DNA from: Denitrificimonas halotolerans
Lineage (GTDB): Bacteria > Pseudomonadota > Gammaproteobacteria > Pseudomonadales > Pseudomonadaceae
Assembly: GCF_034259425.1 (NCBI RefSeq)
Contig: NZ_JAXIVU010000034.1
Span: 1-6,569 of the forward strand
Direction: 5' to 3'
DNA: 6,569 bases
Part shown: positions 1 to 5,908 of the stretch, piece by piece
Layout: each line of letters begins with the position of its first letter
How positions within the stretch are numbered: position 1 is the stretch's first letter
The notes under the pieces: generated by a model
What the model was told of the DNA's origin: nothing
Database searches by the model: none
What the model saw: the letters and a program-made list of their open reading frames with translations, nothing else
Made by a program: the position numbers and the translations under genes

Positions 1-77
1 GCACTACTTAAATGCCCTTTAAGGTATTTTCGTACCGCGTTTATTTTAAAAGCTTTGGTGTGTTTCGGTCTTTTCAT
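1..77 (-). CDS. IS3-family OrfA-like transposase N-terminus (partial)
   Basis: An ATG at 77 opens a frame that stays open for 25 codons to the window edge. A GGAAGGG ribosome site lies about 7 bases upstream. The peptide starts MKRPKHTKAFKINAVRKYL and continues with a KG motif. The F-K-x-x-A/V-V-x-x-Y-L-x-G pattern is typical of the first helix-turn-helix segment of IS3-family OrfA proteins, which bind the element ends and are joined to OrfB by programmed frameshifting. Its position just inside an IS3-like end supports the reading. Only about a quarter of a normal OrfA is visible, so the family call is tentative; another small DNA-binding protein is possible. Confidence 0.5.
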   Translation of the reverse strand, partial: MKRPKHTKAFKINAVRKYLKGHLSS

Positions 78-122
78 TGTGAACCCTTCCAGTTGAAAGT
101 TTAGTCCAACTTTAGGGGTTCA
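1..122 (-). mobile_element. IS3-family element, left end (partial; continues past window start)
   Basis: Read on the minus strand, the element starts at about 122 with TGAACCCCTAAAGTTGGAC. The TG start and the CCCC-(T)AAA-GTTGGAC core resemble the terminal repeats of the IS150 branch of the IS3 family. The end is followed after about 45 bp by a ribosome site and the start of an orfA-like reading frame that runs off the window. Within this end, GTGAACCC (79-86) and GGGTTCAC (116-123) form an inverted repeat. The tnpB homology on the plus strand begins right outside this end (about 125), so this IS appears to have inserted into, or deleted into, tnpB. The other end and any target duplication lie outside the window. 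The subgroup is inferred from remembered end sequences. Confidence 0.6.
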
Positions 123-124
123 CT

Positions 125-728
125 CCACATGTGCCCTTGCTAAACCGCATGGCTCGCAGCGTCAATTTCGTTTGGAACTTTGTTAATGAATTAAGTCAAC
201 GCTCGATTAAAGAGCGTGGTGTGTTTTTGTCAGCTCAAGTTGGACGCGACTACCTTGGCCTTGAAGAGAAACTAGTCACAGCGCAAAGGGCTAGAAATAA
301 AACTCAAGTCAAAACCATTCATGCGAAAATTACTAACCGTAGAAAAGACGCATTGCACAAGTTTAGCTGCCCCTCACCAACCGTTGCGGTGAAATCTATG
401 TGACAATGTCAGTCGCTTCAAATGTGTTAAAACCAAGATGGCTAAGGCAGTATTGGGTGCTGGCAGGGGGCAATTAAAAACAATGCTAGAATAGAAATGA
501 GCTCACGCAGGCATTGTTTTTAAGGACGGTGACGAAGCATACATCACCCAAGCCTATTCAAGTTGTGGTAGCTTGCCCGAATCGAGGCTAAAAGGTATCG
601 CAGGACTTGGAATAAGAGAATGGACGTGCAGTGGGTGCGGTGTCACCCATGACCTCGATATAAACGCGGCGCAAAATATTCCCGCGGTAGGGCATGGCCG
701 TCTAACAGTGGAAATCTCCGTCCTTTAG
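125..728 (+). pseudogene. tnpB: TnpB, RNA-guided nuclease of IS200/IS605 elements, decayed
   Basis: TnpB is an RNA-guided DNA endonuclease with a RuvC fold. Homology starts without the N-terminal 20-30 residues and reads ARSVNFVWNFVNE, then NRRKDALHKFS (131-367). It continues in a second frame (LTNRCGEIYV, 373-402). It then shifts to a third frame from about 405 (NVSRFKCVKTKMAKAVLGAG), with in-frame TAG at 492 and TGA at 498 where the family has YKC. The C-terminal part is intact in that frame: GIAGLGIREWTC, then HDLDINAAQNI, ending at TAG 726-728. The RuvC-III aspartate seems kept. The first zinc-finger cysteine pair is damaged (AYSSCG instead of a TCSSCG-like motif), and the RuvC-I aspartate position reads Asn near the second frameshift. 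A GTG at 131 could start a 90-residue fragment, but no function is expected. Confidence 0.85.
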
Positions 729-745
729 TTCGGGAAGGATGTCAA
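711..745 (+). other. IS605-family right end / omega-RNA scaffold remnant
   Basis: The segment starting GAAATCTCCGTCCTTTAG and ending GGGAAGGATGTCAA overlaps the tnpB stop codon. In related elements the equivalent is a strong hairpin of the form CCCCGTCC..GGGCGGGGAGG followed by TCAA, serving both as the transposition right end and as the 3' scaffold of the omega-RNA that guides TnpB. Here the stem is weakened by substitutions (TCTCCG against CGGGA). By analogy, bases from 746 onward would occupy the guide position, which covers the last codons of the DedA-PAP2 gene. Expression was not assessed. Confidence 0.5.
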
Positions 746-751
746 GAAGTT

Positions 752-2068
752 TCAGTAAGCGTACATTTTTAAGGTGCTGGCAAAGTCCCAGCTGAGCGTA
801 GTGGCGAATGCTATCAATAGTACAAGCACAATCACGCGCCAGTGTAGTTTGGTTAAGGCTGGAATAGGCTGGCGAGCTTGTATAAGCAATAAATTGAGTG
901 CACAAACTGTGCTAGCTAATAAAGCGCCGGCCAAGATATCTGTTGGCCAGTGTGCAGTTAAATATACCCTCGATACAGCGATTAACGTTGCAGGAATAAA
1001 TGCCGCAGACATCCAAATAGCACGCCAACGTTGTGGTTGTTGGCGTCCAGCCAATACGCCAAGCACCAAAAAGAAAGCAAATCCAGAGGCGCTATGACCG
1101 CTAGGAAAGCTGAAGTTTGATAAAGGCTCGAGTAGTATTTCAGGGCGTGTTCGCGCAAAAATATGTTTAAATGTGTAGTTACTGAGGGTTACCGTGAGTA
1201 GCGTGATTGCTGTAAAAAATAAAGCGCGGTACTGTTTAAATAGCAAGAGTAAAGTGCAGAGTAAGGTACTTACAGTCAGCTGTGTAGAAAAATCACCTAA
1301 GCGGGTTATCGCGGTCATAATTTGATCAAAGCTTGAAGTACGCATAATTTGGCTTAGATCATGTAAGTAAGTATCAAACACTGCTAAGTGTTGAAAGCCT
1401 AGCATCAAGCTCAGTAAAGCAAGAGCGCACAGAGAGGCAGCAATGAAACTACTGCTTCGCCAAGCACGTAACGAGCTAAAAATACTGGCTGCCGCACATA
1501 TGGTTAAAATAGCGATGACCCATCCCGCTTCTAGCCAAAAACCTTTTGGTGGGTTCAGATCAAGTGCGGCACCTACCATCCAACCGGGTAAAGTATAAGC
1601 AATGGCCCAGCCTGCCGCAGCAATAATGCTCACAATGAAAAATCGTGACCGAGGCATGGCTAGCATGCCAGCAACCATTGGTAGAATAGGGCGTAACGGG
1701 CCGATAAAACGTCCAAGTACAAGGCTTAATGCTCCGTAGCGCTCAAAGTGAATTTGTGCGCTTATTAACCAATGTGGATTTTTACGTAGCAAGGGGAGTC
1801 GAGGGACTTTATGCTTTAAGCGATGACCTAAAGCGTAAGATAAAACATCGCCACTTAAACCACCCAACCAAGACAGCAGTAATAAAGCCGGTAAGCCTAG
1901 GTCACTGCTGCCGGCGATAACTGCCAGGGCAAACATCAGAACCACTCCGGGCAAAACAATGCCCACTAAAGCCAAACACTCTAAAAGCGCGGTGATAAAA
2001 ATTAAGGCGCCGAGCCAGTAAATACTGCCATGGGACCAGGCTAAAGCGGTCTGGATAAACTCATTCAT
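752..2068 (-). CDS. Fused DedA-family membrane protein / PAP2 phosphatase
   Basis: A 438-residue inner-membrane protein with two domains. Residues ~10-170 form a DedA (VTT/SNARE-associated) domain. It carries the family stretch around 112-134 (YG, then R120-F, P124, R126, P130, AG 133-134); this family is linked to lipid scrambling or flipping. Residues ~225-400 form a PAP2 acid phosphatase domain with the full signature: K301-x6-R308-P309, P322-S-G-H325 and S366-R367-x5-H373-x3-D377. H325 and H373 are the expected catalytic histidines. Likely substrates are lipid phosphates such as undecaprenyl pyrophosphate or phosphatidate; this is inferred. The ATG at 2068 was chosen over an in-frame TTG at 2074; neither has a strong ribosome site. 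The gene ends 6 bp from the tnpB element. Several hydrophobic helices follow PAP2 up to the C-terminus. Confidence 0.92.
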   Translation of the reverse strand: MNEFIQTALAWSHGSIYWLGALIFITALLECLALVGIVLPGVVLMFALAVIAGSSDLGLPALLLLSWLGGLSGDVLSYALGHRLKHKVPRLPLLRKNPHWLISAQIHFERYGALSLVLGRFIGPLRPILPMVAGMLAMPRSRFFIVSIIAAAGWAIAYTLPGWMVGAALDLNPPKGFWLEAGWVIAILTICAAASIFSSLRAWRSSSFIAASLCALALLSLMLGFQHLAVFDTYLHDLSQIMRTSSFDQIMTAITRLGDFSTQLTVSTLLCTLLLLFKQYRALFFTAITLLTVTLSNYTFKHIFARTRPEILLEPLSNFSFPSGHSASGFAFFLVLGVLAGRQQPQRWRAIWMSAAFIPATLIAVSRVYLTAHWPTDILAGALLASTVCALNLLLIQARQPIPALTKLHWRVIVLVLLIAFATTLSWDFASTLKMYAY

Positions 2069-2308
2069 GCGCAAAGTATATAGCCGATGTGGATAGCAAT
2101 CAGGTACAGTGGATGAATCACTGCAGTGCTAATGCATAACCCTATGTATAGAAAAGCGCAGTGCCGAGCCAGTAGGCCGATGCTGCGAACCTAAATATTG
2201 AAGTTTAACGGTATTCTATAAAAAACTCTAAGAGTGCAATTGATTACTGAGTGTACGCGTGCTGTGTGTGCAGTATATTGTTTTGTCTTGTGTAGGCTTT
2301 AATCATTT

Positions 2309-2572
2309 ATGTTGATCCCTTATAAACAGTTGAGCGCAGAAACTTTAGCTGGCTTAATTGAAGACTTTGTGACTCGTGATGGTACTGATAATGGTGATGA
2401 AACACCTTTATTAACCCGTATTGAGCGGGTGCGTCATGCTTTAGATAGCGGGCAAGCGGTCATTCTTTTTGATATTGAAAGTCAGCAGTGCCAGCTGTGC
2501 TTACGACGTGATGTACCGCAGTATATGCTGGATGATTTAGAGGCACTGACTGCAGCAACCACTCAAGACTAA
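2309..2572 (+). CDS. yheU: YheU family protein (UPF0270)
   Basis: An 87-residue cytoplasmic protein of unknown function. The start MLIPYKQLSAETLAGLIEDF and the following V-T-R-D-G-T-D-N-G segment match the YheU/UPF0270 family closely (E. coli YheU has MLIPWQDLSPETL and a similar REGTDYG). The family is normally about 70-77 residues. The extra length is a C-terminal tail, acidic at first (MLDDLEAL) and ending in Thr, Ala and Asp. A Cys-x2-Cys pair (C61, C64) sits in the segment after the VILFD strand. The start codon fits the family exactly, although the nearest ribosome-site-like bases (TAGG, 2293-2296) are weak and 12 bases away. It lies 97 bp ahead of the lipoprotein gene on the same strand, possibly co-transcribed. 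Confidence 0.88.
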   Translation: MLIPYKQLSAETLAGLIEDFVTRDGTDNGDETPLLTRIERVRHALDSGQAVILFDIESQQCQLCLRRDVPQYMLDDLEALTAATTQD

Positions 2573-2668
2573 AGACGCGTTGTTGGAGTATATCGCTGCG
2601 TTTAAGCTGAACTTGTTAGGGCTCTGTGAGTCAAAATCAGTATCGCTCAATAATGGAGATCACCCCAC

Positions 2669-2890
2669 ATGGGTAAAAAAAATCTGATGACCTTATTTGC
2701 CTGCACAACCTTATTTGTATTAGTTGGTTGCAGCACACCCGCGGTGATTACCTTAAAAGATGGTGAGCAAATTGAAACCAAAGATAAGCCTCGATATGAC
2801 GAGGACAGTGGTTTTTATCAGTTTGAGCAGGAAGATGGTAAGCCTGTACAAGTGAATAAAGATGAAATCCACACCATTAAAATCAAATAG
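2669..2890 (+). CDS. YgdI/YgdR-type small lipoprotein (DUF903)
   Basis: A 73-residue predicted lipoprotein. The signal peptide has Lys-Lys at 3-4, a hydrophobic core at 6-19 and a lipobox L-V-G-C ending at C21, which would be lipidated and become residue 1 of the mature form. The mature part (about 53 residues) has the YgdI/YgdR pattern: a short beta strand (VITLKDG), I-E-T-K-D-K-P, D-x-D/E-S-G-F-Y-Q-F, then a G-K-P-V-Q-V-N-K-D-E-I strand. This corresponds to the small SH3-like fold of DUF903. Ser at mature position +2 predicts outer-membrane sorting by the Lol rule. A GGAG ribosome site lies 10 bases before the ATG. The gene ends just ahead of a terminator hairpin. The function of the family is unknown. 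Confidence 0.88.
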   Translation: MGKKNLMTLFACTTLFVLVGCSTPAVITLKDGEQIETKDKPRYDEDSGFYQFEQEDGKPVQVNKDEIHTIKIK

Positions 2891-2919
2891 ACACAACTCA
2901 TAAGGCTCACAGTGTTAGT

Positions 2920-2965
2920 GCCGGTGTTGGTTGTAGTCAACAGCGGCACCGGCGTGTTATTTTTT
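2920..2965 (+). terminator. Rho-independent terminator after the lipoprotein gene
   Basis: GCCG (2920-2923) pairs with CGGC (2944-2947), and TGTTG (2925-2929) with CAACA (2938-2942), leaving one mismatch and an 8-base loop. An alternative outer stem is GCCGGTG (2920-2926) with CACCGGC (2947-2953). A T-rich run (TTATTTTTT) follows at 2957-2965. The T-tract is the reverse complement of the AAA AAA TAA end of the convergent DUF3087 gene, so the terminator overlaps that coding sequence. The minus-strand side lacks a T-tract, so it should act mainly on plus-strand transcription. Confidence 0.65.
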
Positions 2966-3529
2966 AGGCGCTTTAAATGTTTTAACTGTCTCTAACCAAA
3001 CGGGGTTGAGTGTTGGTTGATCAGTGGGCAGGCCCAACTCTTCCATTTTTGCTTTGTGCGCACTGACTTCATACGCAAGCTCGCTTGTTTCTCCAGTATT
3101 ACCATCTATTTTATGCATCTGTGATAATCCTAAATGATAAAAGCGCAACAGTTTCATTGCGTCAGGATTTTGCTCAGCTACGCCCGCTTTTACATGATGC
3201 ATCACATTAGTCACGCTCATTAAACTGCGCTTAAGCTGCCAACTGTATAAGCTTTCTGCCATCCAGGCTTGCTTACTGAATAGTGTTCGGACCAGTATCG
3301 CAGTGACCGCTACGCCGGCTAATACACCTGTAATATTGTAGCGAACGTTGTCGCCGCCCGGCTCACCAAAAAACATCACTAGCAAGCTGGAGTACAGCAT
3401 TGCCAGAGAAACAAATACCGTAATGATGATCCAGCTGGCTTTGCGGGTTTTCTGGCGGTACACCTCGGGGTCAATCTCAGCCAGTTTAAAAGGCTCGGTA
3501 GTTTTGTTAGAAGATAAAGACTTACGCAT
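2957..3529 (-). CDS. DUF3087 family membrane protein
   Basis: A 190-residue protein of a family of unknown function that I recognise from Pseudomonas. After a polar N-terminus comes the family start-like segment KLAEIDPEVYRQKTRKAS (15-32). Two membrane segments follow, about 33-54 and 65-82, separated by FGEPGGDNVRYN. The cytoplasmic C-terminal half has the conserved runs SWQLKRSLMSVTNVMHHVK (96-114) and AMKLLRFYHLGLSQMHKIDG (124-143). These are very like the pseudomonad homologues. The ATG at 3529 gives about 12 extra polar residues before the conserved region, and its ribosome site is poor. It is convergent with the lipoprotein gene and ends within that gene's terminator. It could form a unit with yqaA-dinB, but 125 bp separate them. 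Confidence 0.85.
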   Translation of the reverse strand: MRKSLSSNKTTEPFKLAEIDPEVYRQKTRKASWIIITVFVSLAMLYSSLLVMFFGEPGGDNVRYNITGVLAGVAVTAILVRTLFSKQAWMAESLYSWQLKRSLMSVTNVMHHVKAGVAEQNPDAMKLLRFYHLGLSQMHKIDGNTGETSELAYEVSAHKAKMEELGLPTDQPTLNPVWLETVKTFKAPKK

Positions 3530-3654
3530 AAAGGTACCAACATTAGGGTTGAATAGAGTGGAAGAGTAGCGCCATGATACCTGAGCCGACGGAGTGGGCC
3601 CACTGTTAACTTTTGAACTATAGATGCTTGATTATTGGGGTGGAGCTAGTGTGC

Positions 3655-4098
3655 TTAACTGTTTAGAACATGTACTGTGGCGTAAGCCAATAGACTGTAG
3701 CGACTGATCTTGGCAATGCTTACCAATAAAGTAAAGCGCCAAAAAGGCTCGCGTAAAACACCTGCTACTAAGGTTAAAGGGTCACCAATGATGGGTACCC
3801 AGCTGAAGAGTAAGCTCCAACGTCCATAGCGTTGATACCATTTTTGTGCTCGATTAAGCTGTATTGGCTTAAAAGGGAACCAGCGGCGACCTTGCCAGCG
3901 TTGTAGCTGCCTTCCAAGCCACCAGTTGATTTGCGAACCCAGTATATTGCCTATAGATGCAGCCAAAACTAATCCGTATACCGCGCTTGGGTCTAAATAT
4001 AGCAGGGCGACTAGCCCAGCCTCCGACTGCATCGGTAATAAAGTCGCAGCAATGCAAGCCGTGACGGCTAATCCGAGGTAGCTGATCCAACTCAGCAC
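3655..4098 (-). CDS. yqaA: YqaA family inner-membrane protein (DedA/VTT superfamily)
   Basis: A 147-residue membrane protein with about four hydrophobic segments, close in length to E. coli YqaA (about 142). Family marks are L-L-P-x2-S-E (20-26), the A-S-I-G-N-x2-G-S-Q-I-N segment (47-58), G-R (62-63), R-Y-G (90-92), the core W-V-P-I-I-G-D-P (100-107) with L-V-A-G (110-113), and the late K-x2-R-Y pattern (130-134). YqaA proteins are short members of the SNARE-associated/VTT superfamily; the exact substrate is unknown. The start is a GTG at 4098 with AAGG 9 bases upstream; the nearby upstream ATG is in another frame. It lies 46 bp downstream of the dinB stop on the same strand, a likely operon. 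It is the second VTT-type protein in the window after the DedA domain at 752-2068. Confidence 0.88.
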   Translation of the reverse strand: MLSWISYLGLAVTACIAATLLPMQSEAGLVALLYLDPSAVYGLVLAASIGNILGSQINWWLGRQLQRWQGRRWFPFKPIQLNRAQKWYQRYGRWSLLFSWVPIIGDPLTLVAGVLREPFWRFTLLVSIAKISRYSLLAYATVHVLNS

Positions 4099-4144
4099 AG
4101 CTTGTTGCCTTTGAAGGTTAGGGGGCTGAAATTAAACATCAGGC

Positions 4145-5209
4145 TCATGGATCAAACAAGTCCAATTGCACGGCATCTTGTTGCTGTAGGTCGTGTAAAC
4201 GCACCCCAACACCCAGGAGGCGTACGGGTTTATTACCGCGCATGAATGCCGCCGACAATAATAGCTGGTAACTGTTTAATTCAATGGGGGCACCGGCTTG
4301 CTCGATGGTGGTTTGGGTAAAATCATGAAACTTTACTTTTACAAAAGGCTTGTCGGGGCGATAGTCTGCATCTAAACGGGCTTGGCGGCGAGTAAGGGCT
4401 TCCAGTAAGGTTGGTAATTCAGCTAGGCAAGTAGCTAAATCAGGCAGGTCACGGTCAAAAGTGCGTTCCACACTGATGCTTTGTCGGCGGCTGTCGGATT
4501 GCACGGGGCGATCATCTATGCCGCGAGCTAAGGACCAAAGGCGTTCACCAAATGCACCAAAAGCTTGAGTGAGAGAGAGCAGGCTGTGTTCACGCAGTTG
4601 AGCACAATCATGAATCCCCATGCGTGCTAACTTCGCTGCAGTGACTTTTCCTACGCCATGGAGTTTAGTTACAGGTAAACCTAAAACAAAATCATCTACG
4701 TCATCAGGTGTAATTACAAAAAGCCCATCAGGCTTACGCCAATCTGAAGCAATTTTAGCGAGAAATTTATTCGGGGCGACACCGGCTGATACCACCAAAC
4801 GCAGCTCTTGCCAAACCCTGCTGCGAATTTCCTTAGCGATTAAAGTGCCACTACCTGAACATAAAGTGCAGTCGCTGACATCCAGAAAGGCTTCATCTAA
4901 AGATAGAGGCTCAATGCAATCAGTATAGTCATGCAAAATATTGTGAATGTGTCGCGAGGCTTCACGGTATACATCCATGCGAGGTTTGAGTACAACAAGG
5001 TCAGGACAGAGTTTGAGGGCTCGAGCAGTGGGCATAGCCGAATGTACACCCCAAGAGCGTGCTTCATAGTTGCAGGTCGCAATAACACCGCGCCGTTCTG
5101 CTGAACCACCTACGGCGACAGCACGACCGTGCAGGCGTGGATCATCACGCACCTCAATGGCTGCATAAAAACAATCAGCGTCAATGTGAATGATTTTGCG
5201 CGAACTCAA
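4145..5209 (-). CDS. dinB: DNA polymerase IV (translesion, Y-family)
   Basis: An error-prone Y-family polymerase that extends past lesions and stalled forks. With a TTG start at 5209 the product is 354 residues (E. coli 351). The palm opens RKIIHIDADCFYA with metal ligand D10 and steric-gate aromatic Y15. The second catalytic pair is D105-E106 in L-S-L-D-E-A-F-L-D. SAGVAPNKFLAKIASDWRKP follows at about 141-160, the thumb helix-hairpin-helix is HGVGKVTAAKLARMGI (about 184-199), and the little finger covers about 240-340. The C-terminus ends in Q-L-D-L-F (348-352), a consensus beta-clamp motif. The frame stays open upstream to a GTG at 5281, which would add 24 residues absent from the family, so the TTG is preferred (AGGGA lies only 2 bases ahead). 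No LexA box was found by eye. Likely co-transcribed with yqaA. Confidence 0.95.
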   Translation of the reverse strand: MSSRKIIHIDADCFYAAIEVRDDPRLHGRAVAVGGSAERRGVIATCNYEARSWGVHSAMPTARALKLCPDLVVLKPRMDVYREASRHIHNILHDYTDCIEPLSLDEAFLDVSDCTLCSGSGTLIAKEIRSRVWQELRLVVSAGVAPNKFLAKIASDWRKPDGLFVITPDDVDDFVLGLPVTKLHGVGKVTAAKLARMGIHDCAQLREHSLLSLTQAFGAFGERLWSLARGIDDRPVQSDSRRQSISVERTFDRDLPDLATCLAELPTLLEALTRRQARLDADYRPDKPFVKVKFHDFTQTTIEQAGAPIELNSYQLLLSAAFMRGNKPVRLLGVGVRLHDLQQQDAVQLDLFDP

Positions 5210-5308
5210 TGTCCCTGTAACCCCGATAAACAGTGCATCTAAAGCCAGTAGTCTAACATTAGCCAAGGGCGAGTCGGGCACTTTAAAGAAGATAAAGGCA
5301 ATTAAGGT

Positions 5309-5336
5309 TTGACAAGTATTCTAAAGTCGCTATACT
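5309..5336 (+). promoter_or_regulatory. Sigma-70 promoter of the initiator tRNA
   Basis: TTGACA (5309-5314) and TATACT (5331-5336) are separated by 16 bp. The -35 box is a perfect consensus and the -10 box matches five of six. The distance to the tRNA 5' end (5343) means transcription would start at or just before the mature end. The discriminator (TTGCGCCG, 5337-5344) is GC-rich, as in stringently controlled stable-RNA promoters. Confidence 0.85.
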
Positions 5337-5342
5337 TTGCGC

Positions 5343-5419
<77 letters not shown>

Positions 5420-5425
5420 GATACT

Positions 5426-5460
5426 AAAGCCTTAACTTTCAATAAGTTAGGGCTTTTTTT
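5426..5460 (+). terminator. Rho-independent terminator of tRNA-fMet
   Basis: The AGCCTTAACTT arm (5428-5438) pairs with AAGTTAGGGCT (5444-5454) around a 5-base loop, with one T-G wobble, and a run of seven T's (5454-5460) follows. Flanking A's at 5426-5427 extend the stem into the T-run. It sits 7 bases after the CCA end, so the tRNA is probably a single-gene transcript. Confidence 0.88.
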
Positions 5461-5501
5461 ATGCCTGCAATTCCTGTCTTAAAAACTGCCTAAAAAGCCT
5501 C

Positions 5502-5591
5502 TGTGACACTTCTGTGACGCATGTGTGACAAATCGCTCAGACCGATTTTTCCCAACTCAGCAAAAACGACCTTAAGTCTTTTTTTGTCACA
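5502..5591. repeat. TGTGAC box array, 11-bp period, plus one inverted copy
   Basis: TGTGACA occurs at 5502-5508, TGTGACG at 5513-5519 and TGTGACA at 5524-5530, each starting exactly 11 bp after the one before. An inverted copy, TGTCACA, lies at 5585-5591. The region (5461-5648) has no gene. Same-face helical spacing suggests cooperative binding by one protein. Since it lies between the tRNA and the repressor of an integrative element, arm-type integrase or excisionase sites are the first guess. Plasmid-like iterons or an operator for the adjacent repressor are alternatives. Confidence 0.65.
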
Positions 5592-5648
5592 CTATCTTAA
5601 ATGTTATTTTGCCAGCGTATTACTGTGCCATCCTTGGCCGCTTCCCGA

Positions 5649-5861
5649 CTACTCTGTACTGTCTGGTAAGTACTCCAACAAATCACTGACCTCGCACTGA
5701 AATAGCTTGCATAGCTTGTCGAGTGCATCGAGCTCAATACGCTGCGCGGTTTCTTTATAAAGAAGAGTCACCGTATTTCGATTTAAGCCTGTCTCCCGGG
5801 CTACATCAGCAATATTCATCTTGTGCTCGCCCATCATGCGAGCAAGGTGGCAACGAACCAT
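5649..5861 (-). CDS. Small XRE/Cro-type HTH regulator, putative element repressor
   Basis: A 70-residue protein that is almost entirely a helix-turn-helix of the Cro/C1 (XRE) type. Residues 15-34 contain the recognition region (MNIADVARETGLNRNTVTLL), followed by the helices LDALDKLCKLFQCEVSDLLEYL (45-65), the usual end of this compact family. There is no separate oligomerisation or protease domain, so induction would not be by LexA-style self-cleavage. AGGA lies 7 bases before the ATG. It is divergent from the excisionase-like gene, with operator-like boxes over its own promoter, so it probably represses itself and perhaps the divergent gene. Role as the element's maintenance repressor is inferred from context. 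Confidence 0.8.
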   Translation of the reverse strand: MVRCHLARMMGEHKMNIADVARETGLNRNTVTLLYKETAQRIELDALDKLCKLFQCEVSDLLEYLPDSTE

Positions 5862-5865
5862 AAAA

Positions 5866-5898
5866 TCATCCTAAATATAAAAATATCATTCTAAATGA
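5866..5898. promoter_or_regulatory. Two operator-like boxes, likely repressor sites
   Basis: The box TCATTCTAAATGA (5886-5898) is an inverted repeat with 5-base arms around CTA. A second, imperfect copy TCATCCTAAATAT (5866-5878) shares 10 of 13 positions and lies exactly 20 bp away, close to two helical turns. The first overlaps the -35 and spacer of the repressor promoter; the second overlaps its -10 and ribosome site. This fits negative autoregulation by the adjacent HTH protein, though binding is inferred. Confidence 0.6.
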
Positions 5899-5901
5899 CA
5901 A
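5874..5901 (-). promoter_or_regulatory. Promoter of the XRE repressor gene
   Basis: On the minus strand TTGTCA (5901-5896) and TATATT (5879-5874) are 16 bp apart, each matching five of six consensus bases. The -10 box is 12 bp from the ATG at 5861, so the leader would be only a few bases and the ribosome site would lie at the very 5' end of the message. The operator-like boxes overlap the promoter elements. Confidence 0.6.
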
Positions 5902-5908
5902 AAAGTGC

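Larger units (their letters stand above)
123..745 (+). mobile_element. IS200/IS605-type (IS1341-like) element remnant
   Basis: This is a tnpB-bearing element remnant bounded on the left by the IS3-family end and on the right by a characteristic IS605-family right end finishing in GGATGTCAA. No tnpA (Y1 transposase) is visible. Either the original was a tnpB-only element or the tnpA side was lost with the left part. The right end stops 6 bp before the TGA of the convergent DedA-PAP2 gene, so insertion occurred at the extreme 3' edge of that gene without obviously shortening it. The left end is missing and tnpB is broken, so the copy cannot move by itself. Confidence 0.7.

Noticed and set aside
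702..905. Minus-strand open frame overlapping the 3' end of the DedA-PAP2 gene and the IS605 right end.
   Set aside because: It runs in another frame through known coding sequence and IS sequence; no recognisable protein.
774..1097. Open frame on the plus strand inside the DedA-PAP2 gene.
   Set aside because: It lies wholly antisense to a gene with clear PAP2 motifs, and its peptide resembles no family.
2209..2308. Possible promoters for yheU (for example TATATT near 2274, or TTGAAG with TATAAA near 2209-2233).
   Set aside because: No -35/-10 pair has both acceptable spacing and good matches; I could not choose one.
3379..3603. Minus-strand frame ahead of and overlapping the DUF3087 start, containing an ATG 15 bases upstream of it.
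   Set aside because: The conserved DUF3087 protein is in another frame; this peptide is an out-of-frame shadow.
4620..4928. Plus-strand open frame antisense to dinB.
   Set aside because: Composition is explained by dinB codons on the other strand; no ribosome site or known domain.
5210..5342. Search for a LexA box controlling dinB in the dinB/tRNA gap.
   Set aside because: No CTGT-N8-ACAG-like sequence is visible; the only strong signal is the tRNA promoter.
5461..5648. CRISPR-like reading of the short repeats beside the tRNA.
   Set aside because: Units are only 7 bases with 4-base gaps; there are no spacers of CRISPR length and no cas genes.
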